Assembly: GCA_964350135.1 (NCBI GenBank)
Contig: CAYGJN010000117.1
Location: 1 to 8,132 of the forward strand
DNA length: 8,132 bases
Direction of reading: 5' to 3'
DNA from: CAYGJN01 sp964350135
GTDB taxonomy: Bacteria > Bdellovibrionota > Bacteriovoracia > Bacteriovoracales > Bacteriovoracaceae
The position numbers and the translations under genes are program-made. Under the pieces are notes generated by a model, which was given only the letters and a program-made list of their open reading frames with translations, ran no database searches and had not been told where the DNA came from. Shown here one piece after another: positions 1 through 5,342 of the stretch (positions are counted from its first letter, which is position 1; the number at the start of each line of letters is the position of its first letter).

Positions 1-450
1 CACACCATCGCTTCCAAACAAAAGAGCAATAAGTGCAGGGGCAATACAAATAGCACCAATAGGTTTTTTATCTTTATGAAAACCTATTAAAATATTTTTG
101 ATAGTTGGGTCTACTTTTGCTTTTGGCCCATCAAAAGCAAAACTACATAAATTCTTAGCAACACCAAAGCCCCCAGGAAGGATAATCCCATCAAAGTTTG
201 CTGCTTTTAACTTCTTCAAAGAACTAACTTTGCCTCGGGCAATGCGGGCCGACTCCTCTAAGATTGATCTCTTTTGAGAATCAGCAACCCCACTAAGATG
301 ATTAACTGTATGGTATTGATCTTCATCTGGTGCAAATAGTTCAAAATTAACTCCCTGTTGATCTAGAGCTAAAAGAGTAAAAGTGGATTCTCTTATCTCA
401 GAGCCATCTAAATACCCACAGCCTGATAAAATTACGGCCATCTTTTTCAT
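1..450 (-). CDS. elbB: ElbB-like glyoxalase / DJ-1/PfpI-superfamily protein (3' end outside window)
   Basis: This gene runs off the left edge; 150 codons are visible, against roughly 217 in E. coli ElbB, so the C-terminal third is missing. The protein opens MKKMAVILSGCGYLDGSEIR, which matches the ElbB N-terminus. It then shows FAPDEDQ (about residues 39-45), NHLSG (50-54), ILPGGFGVAKNL (about 90-101) and GAICIAPAL (about 132-140), where the Cys sits at the DJ-1/PfpI nucleophile-elbow position. ElbB was first linked to enhanced lycopene synthesis in E. coli and has been reported to have glyoxalase III-type activity; its physiological substrate is not settled. The protein is expected in the cytoplasm, as no signal peptide is present. 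The ATG at 450 is supported by AGGAG at 460-456, five bases upstream. It is divergent from the secreted-protein gene at 590. Family assignment is firm; biochemical role is from family knowledge. Confidence 0.9.
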   Translation of the reverse strand, partial: MKKMAVILSGCGYLDGSEIRESTFTLLALDQQGVNFELFAPDEDQYHTVNHLSGVADSQKRSILEESARIARGKVSSLKKLKAANFDGIILPGGFGVAKNLCSFAFDGPKAKVDPTIKNILIGFHKDKKPIGAICIAPALIALLFGSDGV

Positions 451-455
451 ACATA

Positions 456-460
456 CTCCT
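456..460 (-). promoter_or_regulatory. Shine-Dalgarno for elbB-like gene
   Basis: AGGAG lies five bases before the ATG at 450 on the minus strand. It decides the start over the out-of-frame ATG at 454, which lies only one base from the AGGAG. Confidence 0.7.
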
Positions 461-471
461 AATTTCAGCAA

Positions 472-481
472 CTTATATAAT
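472..481. promoter_or_regulatory. Possible divergent -10 region (symmetric TTATATAA)
   Basis: The octamer TTATATAA (473-480) is its own reverse complement. It gives a TATAAT hexamer on the plus strand (476-481) and TATAAG on the minus strand (477-472). The plus box would start transcription near 488, at the beginning of the inverted repeat. The minus box would start near 465, leaving a leader of about 15 bases that still contains the elbB Shine-Dalgarno. No convincing -35 hexamer is seen for either direction, and TATA-like words are common in AT-rich DNA, so this is a weak call. Confidence 0.35.
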
Positions 482-485
482 GAAA

Positions 486-523
486 ATTCTTTGTAAAATG
501 CTTGTGAAGATATTACAAAGAAT
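486..523. repeat. Perfect 11-bp inverted repeat (hairpin or operator)
   Basis: ATTCTTTGTAA at 486-496 is exactly the reverse complement of TTACAAAGAAT at 513-523, with 16 bases between. As RNA it would form an 11-bp stem. As DNA it could be two half-sites for a dimeric regulator of the divergent genes at 450 and 590. The spacer contains most of the first copy of a 14-bp direct repeat. The stem is not followed by a T run in either direction, so it does not look like an intrinsic terminator. Confidence 0.75.
502..515 (+). repeat. 14-bp direct repeat, copy 1 (in the loop of the inverted repeat)
   Basis: TTGTGAAGATATTA here is identical to 588-601, 86 bases downstream. Copy 1 begins in the spacer of the 11-bp inverted repeat and runs three bases into its right arm. 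The flanking bases differ on both sides (C versus T before, C versus T after), so the identity is exactly 14 bases. Confidence 0.8.
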
Positions 524-543
524 CTGGACTAAAAACAACAGTC

Positions 544-558
544 TCTTAGACTCTAAGA
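544..558. repeat. 6-bp inverted repeat TCTTAG-ACT-CTAAGA
   Basis: TCTTAG (544-549) and CTAAGA (553-558) are perfect reverse complements around a 3-base loop. It lies 31 bases before the GTG at 590, in the presumed leader of that gene. It could be an operator half-site pair or a small RNA hairpin; it is short enough to arise by chance. Confidence 0.5.
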
Positions 559-580
559 TACTTGGGTAGCACTCCAAAAA

Positions 581-585
581 GGGGA
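581..585 (+). promoter_or_regulatory. Shine-Dalgarno for the GTG start at 590
   Basis: GGGGA lies four bases before GTG at 590 and sets that start. CTCC at 572-575 could pair with GGGG at 581-584 across an A5 loop (one G-U pair) and partly hide the site; that is inference from sequence only. Confidence 0.6.
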
Positions 586-587
586 TT

Positions 588-601
588 TTGTGAAGATATT
601 A
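588..601 (+). repeat. 14-bp direct repeat, copy 2 (spans the start codon at 590)
   Basis: This is the second copy of TTGTGAAGATATTA. Here it contains the GTG start codon and the next three codons of the secreted-protein gene (GTG AAG ATA TTA). Confidence 0.8.
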
Positions 602-1252
602 TTGTTATTATTTCTAAGCTTTACTGCATTAGGAGAAATTCGATACCCATTTGAAAATGCTGAATTATTAAAAGCTGCTAAAAAACATCTTAGAGAACTC
701 AATATAGCTACTGATATTGGAAACAAACTTCATCCTTTAATGAAAGTTTCAAGTGATGACCCAGAAACTAAAGAACTATTTATGGTTATTGTTACTAAAG
801 AGGTTAACGGAAAAGATAAACCTCAATACCTTCTTGGCATCAATAGAAAAGGTAGAGTTCAACCTATAGATAAAGAAAATGATATTCTAACTAGCCTTAA
901 GGCCTATGATCGAACAATTCCTAATATTCAATTATGGGAATGTGATGAAATATTTAGTGGTGTTATCATGAAGGCCAAACAAGACAGAGGCATTATTTAT
1001 CTTAAGGCCGAAAGTTGGGATGAAGATCTTGGCACAGCAAAAATGTCATTGACGTATAATACAGATGCAAAAAGCAAAAAATACAAGCCTGAAAATCTTA
1101 AAACTGTTCATTTTGATTTAATACAATCTGAACGTTTCGAATTTCTTTACGAAGGCTCAAACGAAGTTATTAATCATATGTTTTTCAAAGTAGCCAAACT
1201 TCCTATTATAGGAAAAATCTACGGTGTTGAAAAAATTATTATTAATCCATAA
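590..1252 (+). CDS. Secreted protein of unknown function
   Basis: I do not recognise this 220-residue protein. It begins with a very short Sec-type signal peptide: Lys2, a hydrophobic core of mostly Leu/Phe (residues 3-13) and a likely cleavage site after Ala-Leu-Gly (13-15). There is no lipobox Cys; the single Cys is at 118 in the stretch LWECDEIF. The mature part is charged, rich in Lys, Glu and Asp, with no other membrane segment and no repeat, so it should be periplasmic or exported. Hydrophobic-alternating stretches such as KELFMVIVTK (61-70) suggest beta strands. The start is GTG, backed by GGGGA at 581-585. The gene ends convergently with the DAO-like gene, overlapping its 3' end by 11 bases. 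Its leader has unusual repeats, described separately. That it is a real gene is well supported by start, signal peptide and length; the function is open. Confidence 0.75.
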   Translation: MKILLLLFLSFTALGEIRYPFENAELLKAAKKHLRELNIATDIGNKLHPLMKVSSDDPETKELFMVIVTKEVNGKDKPQYLLGINRKGRVQPIDKENDILTSLKAYDRTIPNIQLWECDEIFSGVIMKAKQDRGIIYLKAESWDEDLGTAKMSLTYNTDAKSKKYKPENLKTVHFDLIQSERFEFLYEGSNEVINHMFFKVAKLPIIGKIYGVEKIIINP

Positions 1253-2138
1253 TTTTCCGAGCTAGTTTATAGGCCAAATATGGTCCAAGACTCCATCCAT
1301 TTTTATAAAGTCCTTGAATTGAGAAGATATTATGACCATGCTCAATAATGGCAGGTTTTCTTTTTTCTCCAAGATGCCTTTGTCCAATTTTAACCTGTGA
1401 ATCAACTAGACTAGGAAGAGTACAAGAAGCAATGTTTTTAGCCGTCTTATAGGCCTTTAAGAGCTCGTCTCTCGCTCCAATAAAATTCATAGACTCAGTA
1501 GTAGAACCTAATAAAAGTCGCTTAGAGGAGCGTCTATAGCTTAGATAAAAATCCTTATAATAGTCTTTATGAAAACTTTCAGGGTAATCAATATTTTTCC
1601 AGAGCAGATAGCTTCCAGTTTTTACTTTGCCTGGTGATTTAGGATAGAGATTATAGAGCTTCCCTAAAGCACCTGCGCAAAGAATAATACTATCAAAAGA
1701 TGAGAGCGCATTGAGGTTTGAAATAAATTTTGACTGGATTGAAATATTATTTTTTTTTATAAGAGCATCTAGGAATATATCAGAATCAATTAAAAAAGCA
1801 TGTTCTTTGAAATCTTTTAAATGAGAAAATCTTAAATCAAAGCTCTCTTCATTTTTTTCTTTTAAGCAAAAGTACTCATGAACTGTAGGATTAACCCCAC
1901 TTAGGTTCAAAGACTCAATCCAATTATAAGTAAAATCAAATGAATCAGATAATAAATCTCCAAACTCACTTATACCTTTTCTAACACCAAAAGAGCTTAA
2001 AACAGCAGTAGAGTTATAACTTGTTTTAAGAGATTTCTCATTAAAATCATAAAGAGTGATATCCTTACAGCCAAACTGTTTTAAAAAATGCACTAGCGAG
2101 ATACCAGCTATTCCCGCACCAACAATAGCAATTTTCAC
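1242..2138 (-). CDS. Short DAO-family FAD-dependent oxidoreductase
   Basis: The 298-residue protein has the D-amino-acid/glycine oxidase (DAO) fold signature. It starts with a dinucleotide-binding motif GAGIAG (7-12) in strand-turn-helix context, followed by an acidic residue (Asp31) at the end of the second strand. It closes with IGQRHLGEKRKPAI (251-264) and GLYKNGWSLGPYLA (276-289), which match the C-terminal FAD-binding part of ThiO/DAO enzymes. Such enzymes oxidise amines or amino acids with FAD. At 298 residues it is about 70 shorter than typical glycine oxidases (near 370), so the substrate domain is reduced. The GTG start lies inside the stop codon of the upstream flavoprotein gene (GTGA overlap), and no strong Shine-Dalgarno is seen, which implies translational coupling. 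The substrate cannot be inferred; a ThiO- or MnmC-oxidase-like role is possible but unproven. Confidence 0.8.
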   Translation of the reverse strand: MKIAIVGAGIAGISLVHFLKQFGCKDITLYDFNEKSLKTSYNSTAVLSSFGVRKGISEFGDLLSDSFDFTYNWIESLNLSGVNPTVHEYFCLKEKNEESFDLRFSHLKDFKEHAFLIDSDIFLDALIKKNNISIQSKFISNLNALSSFDSIILCAGALGKLYNLYPKSPGKVKTGSYLLWKNIDYPESFHKDYYKDFYLSYRRSSKRLLLGSTTESMNFIGARDELLKAYKTAKNIASCTLPSLVDSQVKIGQRHLGEKRKPAIIEHGHNIFSIQGLYKNGWSLGPYLAYKLARKIMD

Positions 2139-3115
2139 TTTAGATCACAGTGAAGATAGTCTTTACAAATTTGTGCCATTGCCCTATGCGAAGAATTAAA
2201 TGCAGAAATAATAGATCCACCTTTTTTTCCTGCTGAAAGATCGCCTACTAAAAAGAGGCCAGGAATGCTTGTTTCATGCGCACCAGTAAGCTCAGGTTCA
2301 CCTCCAATAAACTCTATTCCTATTAGTTTTAAAAAATTATGAGGAGTACTACCACCTAAAGCATAAACAATATGATCATACGCCTTAGTAGGAGCTTCCT
2401 TAAAATTGACTTTTATTTTAGGTTGATCTTGTTGTTCAATAGATTCAATATCAGTTTTATAAAGAATATTAACCTTTTTTCTCTTTTCAAGATTTTCAAG
2501 AGCTTCTTTATTTAGATTATTCATACGGCTAAAATTATCTCGCCTATAGCTAATGTCTACATTATTATTTTTTTGACTTAAATATTGCACATACTCACTA
2601 GCACTATCTCCACCCCCAACAACCAACACACTAGAGTTTGTTATAGGTTTTGAAGTTATATCAAAATGAATACAGTCTCTAAGAGTACTAGGAAGATTAT
2701 AATCAGGCCTATTAGGCCTGCCCATCATACCAATAGCAATAGAGCATGCCTTACTTATATAACGACTTTTATTGGTATCAATAATAAAGTAGCCTTGCTT
2801 TGTGTATTCAATTTTTTGAACTGATTCTTTGTATTGAACTTTAATATTAAAGTCATTTATTGTTTTATCTAATAAGCTAAGAGTTTCCTCTTTGGTGGTA
2901 TCTCTCAAACAAAGAACTCCCAAACAATTGGCCTCAGCACCCTTATAGTTTGCAGTAACTGGCTTAGAATCTGGATAATACTTTCTAATTGAAAATGAAT
3001 GCTCAGGAGCTTGCTCTAGTAATAAAATATCATCTGACTTAAGACCTTGGGTAATTGCTTCAGCTGCTAAGGAAATACCTGCTGGGCCTGCACCAATAAT
3101 AATAAGCTCTTTCAT
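2135..3115 (-). CDS. NAD(P)H/FAD-dependent oxidoreductase, thioredoxin-reductase-like fold without CxxC
   Basis: The 326-residue protein has the two-dinucleotide-domain layout of class II pyridine nucleotide oxidoreductases. It has FAD motif GAGPAG (8-13), a loop AIGMMGRPNRPDY (127-139), an NAD(P) motif GGGDSASE (167-174) with YRR (190-192) downstream, which would favour NADPH, and a C-terminal FAD motif GLFLVGD (286-292). The redox CxxC of thioredoxin reductase is missing, and the Cys of the YpdA motif GxGPCG is Ala here. It therefore fits the disulfide-less reductase group similar to epsilonproteobacterial proteins annotated only as NAD(P)/FAD oxidoreductases. Its likely role is hydride transfer from NADPH to an unknown acceptor. 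AGGGGGAG at 3125-3118 supports the ATG at 3115. It is the first gene of a two-gene operon with the DAO-like flavoprotein, overlapping by four bases. Fold is certain; substrate is unknown. Confidence 0.85.
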   Translation of the reverse strand: MKELIIIGAGPAGISLAAEAITQGLKSDDILLLEQAPEHSFSIRKYYPDSKPVTANYKGAEANCLGVLCLRDTTKEETLSLLDKTINDFNIKVQYKESVQKIEYTKQGYFIIDTNKSRYISKACSIAIGMMGRPNRPDYNLPSTLRDCIHFDITSKPITNSSVLVVGGGDSASEYVQYLSQKNNNVDISYRRDNFSRMNNLNKEALENLEKRKKVNILYKTDIESIEQQDQPKIKVNFKEAPTKAYDHIVYALGGSTPHNFLKLIGIEFIGGEPELTGAHETSIPGLFLVGDLSAGKKGGSIISAFNSSHRAMAQICKDYLHCDLK

Positions 3116-3161
3116 ATCTCCCCCTGGGCAAAAAATGGACTTTCCCAGAGATTGTATCTCT
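3116..3161 (-). promoter_or_regulatory. Folded leader of the flavoprotein operon with alternative pairings
   Basis: Read on the minus strand, three short elements can pair. GAGAT (3160-3156) is complementary to ATCTC (3152-3148), forming a tight hairpin that extends to 6 bp as AGAGAT-ACA-ATCTCT. The same ATCTC is also complementary to GAGAT at 3120-3116, which overlaps the Shine-Dalgarno AGGGGGAG. CTGGG (3148-3144) pairs with CCCAG (3128-3124) inside that second fold. One fold leaves the ribosome site free and the other encloses it. The complementarities are seen directly; the switch is inference. Confidence 0.4.
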
Positions 3162-3162
3162 C

Positions 3163-3167
3163 AAGGA
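3163..3167 (+). promoter_or_regulatory. Shine-Dalgarno-like AAGGA, poorly spaced for the recombinase
   Basis: AAGGA ends 13 bases before the recombinase ATG at 3181, farther than usual. It is ideally spaced (5 bases) for an out-of-frame ATG at 3173, which opens a 23-codon frame ending at 3244. Confidence 0.45.
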
Positions 3168-3174
3168 TTATAAT
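3167..3174. promoter_or_regulatory. Self-complementary -10 octamer ATTATAAT between divergent genes
   Basis: ATTATAAT is identical on both strands, so it presents TATAAT in both directions (3169-3174 plus, 3172-3167 minus). On the plus strand no -35 hexamer is seen at the usual distance. A start about seven bases downstream of the plus box would fall on the recombinase ATG at 3181. Confidence 0.45.
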
Positions 3175-3196
3175 GAAAACATGTCAAAAACATCAA
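3167..3196 (-). promoter_or_regulatory. Candidate promoter for the flavoprotein operon
   Basis: On the minus strand, TTGATG (3196-3191) is followed after 18 bases by a consensus TATAAT (3172-3167). This is a good sigma70-type pair, with the -35 inside the recombinase coding region. It would start transcription near 3160, giving a leader of about 45 bases before the ATG at 3115. Confidence 0.5.
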
Positions 3197-4197
3197 AAGA
3201 TATTGTGCTTGTACAAAATAGCATTACAAAAAATAAGTCCCTAGAGGAAAAGTTTCAAAAAGCTAAAACTAAAATCCTGGGTTTTGATGATTTCTTGCAT
3301 GAGTTTTTAAACTCATTTGTTTCCAAACAAACAAGATCTTCGTATATGAAAGATTTGCAAATGTTTTTTGAGTTTATTCATTCCGGTGGAGATAAGATTA
3401 TAAGTCCAGAAGATATTAAATCATATCACTTCTCACTCTATAGAGATTGGATGATTGAGCAAAACTATGCACCTGCTACAATAAACAGAAGACTTGTTTG
3501 TATTAGATCCTTTATGAAATGGTCTTTATCACAAGGCCTAATTAGTATTAACCCACTTGATGCAATTAAATTACCAAAAGTCCAAACAGTAACCCCAACT
3601 CAAGCATTTACTGATGATGAGGCAAAACGGATGATAGCATCACCAAATATTGCTGAATTTCAAGGGTCAACTCATAGAATAGTATTGATCTTATTATTCT
3701 ATTTAGGATTACGAAGAGCAGAAATCACTAAGATCAGATGGAAAGATATTACTAAAGAAAGGCATCATACAGTTATAAAAGTTATAACTAAAGGTGCAAA
3801 AATTAGATTTGTCCCCATACCTCCTACAGTAATGAATGAACTTGAAGAATATAAAGCTAGATTAGAAAATTTTTATAAATCTAAAGTTAAAGATACTGAA
3901 TTTATTATTCAAACAAGTAAAAAGTCATTATCAGAAAAGCCAATGGATGGATCAACTGTTTATAGAATTGTTAGTCGTTATGCAAAACGCCTAGGAATCA
4001 ACAAGAAAGTTGGTGCCCATAGTTGTCGGGCCACAGTCATCTCCCATCTTTTAGACACTCAAAAATCAACTATGCGTGAAGTTGCAGATTTTGCAGGCCA
4101 CGAGCAAATAACAACTACACAACGCTATGATAAGAAAAGAAAAGGCTTAGATGAAAACCCTGTTTATAAAATTGATTTTGAAAAGAAAACTGGCTAA
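3181..4197 (+). CDS. Tyrosine recombinase/integrase (XerC/D-like)
   Basis: The 338-residue protein has an N-terminal core-binding SAM-like domain (about 34-130) and a C-terminal catalytic domain (about 140-320). All six active-site residues are present: Arg178 in LGLRRAEI, Lys204 in TKGAKIRFVP, His280 and Arg283 in GAHSCRAT, His307 in AGHEQITTTQRY and the nucleophile Tyr316, nine residues after His307 as in XerD. Such enzymes cut and rejoin DNA strands at specific sites through a covalent phosphotyrosine. HSCRAT instead of the XerC/D-type HxLRHT, and the tail after Tyr316 (YDKKRKG then NPVYKIDF), resemble integrases carried by mobile elements more than housekeeping XerC/XerD. The protein is also longer than XerC/D (about 300). 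The ATG at 3181 fits the frame but has a poorly spaced ribosome site. Its stop overlaps that of the convergent permease gene. No attachment site or cargo is recognisable nearby. Confidence 0.9.
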   Translation: MSKTSKDIVLVQNSITKNKSLEEKFQKAKTKILGFDDFLHEFLNSFVSKQTRSSYMKDLQMFFEFIHSGGDKIISPEDIKSYHFSLYRDWMIEQNYAPATINRRLVCIRSFMKWSLSQGLISINPLDAIKLPKVQTVTPTQAFTDDEAKRMIASPNIAEFQGSTHRIVLILLFYLGLRRAEITKIRWKDITKERHHTVIKVITKGAKIRFVPIPPTVMNELEEYKARLENFYKSKVKDTEFIIQTSKKSLSEKPMDGSTVYRIVSRYAKRLGINKKVGAHSCRATVISHLLDTQKSTMREVADFAGHEQITTTQRYDKKRKGLDENPVYKIDFEKKTG

Positions 4198-5342
4198 CCT
4201 ACAGTTCTAATTTCTTCTAAATAATGATCTTCATCTTTTTGAACATTACTAATTACAAAATGTGACACTAGCACTGTGATAAGATATGGACAAATAAAAG
4301 AAAACATTACTCCATAAGTTGATATTTTTACAGGAATTTTTCTATCAACAAATACTTGTGGCATAATCTCTCCACCATACTGATCAAGAAAATAAAGAAA
4401 TGCAAGGCCTAGCAAGATACCAGCAGCGCTAAATATTAAAGTCACTAAATGAATAAAAACATTTGCACTAAGAGCAATTTTTTTCTTTGAGGCACCTAAA
4501 ATCCAAAAAGAGATTAGATCTTTTTTAAGTTTTTCAAATAGAATAAACAATGCACTGATGATAGACAAACCAACTAAACAAGTAGCAGCAACAAAGAGAT
4601 ACTTCATAATTCTTGCTTCAAGCTTTAAAGCTTTAACAAGAGAATCATTCAACTCTTCCCATGATTTAAGAATAACTTTAGAACTAAAAGGCCGCAGCGA
4701 TTTTTGAACTTGAGACTTAGTTACATCAAAAACTCTAATCTTATTGTAAGCTTTTTTTCTAACAAGATTATGTACCAGGCTATCTCGAACCCATGCATGA
4801 TAAAGATCTATATCAGCAACATTAGTTGCAACTAAATCAGTTACAGTAGCAGATATTTGTCTTGGAATATCACCTAATATAGGGTCAATATGATTGGGGG
4901 ATATTAAATAAACCTTTGTTTCGTACCCAAGTCTTAAAAGAGATGCAAGATCTGAACCAACAACAAGTCCACTTAAATCATAATTAGAAAATTTGTCATT
5001 GCCCTGCTCTACTCCATGAACGATAATAGGAGATAGCCTAGGACCACTTCTAACCAGCAATTCGATCTCATACTCTCTATAAGAATCTAATTTGTCATCT
5101 TGCAGCTTTTGTAAAACATTTTTTGAAAAATCAATATCGCTGCTCTTAAGATAAACCTCGACTGACCCTACAATTGCTTTAGATCTAGAGATCAGTTTAT
5201 CTTGCAATCCATCCATTATTGATAAGCAGCTTAAAAGAGCAAAGGAGCATAGACTAATACATGAAAAAGAAAAGATCAGAAGACCTTGTCTTGTTTTAGA
5301 ATTCAGCAGAAATTTGAAAAAATAGCTTATAAAGGAAAACAT
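4194..5342 (-). CDS. LolC/LolE-like ABC transporter permease (FtsX/MacB superfamily)
   Basis: The 382-residue membrane protein has the LolC/E layout. One N-terminal transmembrane segment (about 21-44) is followed by SIMDGLQDKL (41-50), corresponding to the VMNGFE region of LolC. A periplasmic domain follows (about 50-240), then three C-terminal transmembrane segments (about 246-269, 293-318, 340-366). KKDLISFWILGASKKKI (273-289) is the cytoplasmic coupling region of the family. LolCDE releases lipoproteins from the inner membrane of Gram-negative cells. It is slightly shorter than E. coli LolC (about 400). Its ATG directly follows the fadJ stop (TAAATG) and no good Shine-Dalgarno is present, so translation probably depends on termination-reinitiation. 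No LolD-type ATPase gene is in the window. Family is confident, substrate is not: it could be a true Lol component or a related FtsX-like permease. Confidence 0.8.
   Translation of the reverse strand: MFSFISYFFKFLLNSKTRQGLLIFSFSCISLCSFALLSCLSIMDGLQDKLISRSKAIVGSVEVYLKSSDIDFSKNVLQKLQDDKLDSYREYEIELLVRSGPRLSPIIVHGVEQGNDKFSNYDLSGLVVGSDLASLLRLGYETKVYLISPNHIDPILGDIPRQISATVTDLVATNVADIDLYHAWVRDSLVHNLVRKKAYNKIRVFDVTKSQVQKSLRPFSSKVILKSWEELNDSLVKALKLEARIMKYLFVAATCLVGLSIISALFILFEKLKKDLISFWILGASKKKIALSANVFIHLVTLIFSAAGILLGLAFLYFLDQYGGEIMPQVFVDRKIPVKISTYGVMFSFICPYLITVLVSHFVISNVQKDEDHYLEEIRTVG

Noticed and set aside
486..523. dif/Xer-type site for the recombinase
   Set aside because: The 11-bp arms match Xer arm length, but the spacer is 16 rather than 6-8 bases and the arms do not resemble dif consensus halves.
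480..569. 29-codon frame starting ATG at 480, beginning MKIL and repeating VKIL
   Set aside because: It has no Shine-Dalgarno, overlaps the TATAAT box and the inverted repeat, and its MKIL resemblance to the next gene comes partly from the 14-bp direct repeat.
1272..1295. Palindrome-like GGCCAAATATGGTCC
   Set aside because: It lies within the coding 3' end of the DAO-like gene, is imperfect, and has no accompanying T tract.
2135..3115. Thioredoxin reductase or YpdA bacillithiol-disulfide reductase
   Set aside because: There is no CxxC, and the Cys expected in the YpdA GxGPCG motif is Ala.
3147..3181. dif-like or att site adjacent to the recombinase
   Set aside because: TTATAATGAAAAC vaguely recalls a XerD half-site, but no matching second arm at the right distance is present.
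4188..4206. Intrinsic terminator at the convergent ends
   Set aside because: AACTG/CAGTT is only a 5-bp stem with a 9-base loop, and the following bases on the minus strand (TTCTTTTC) are a weak T tract.
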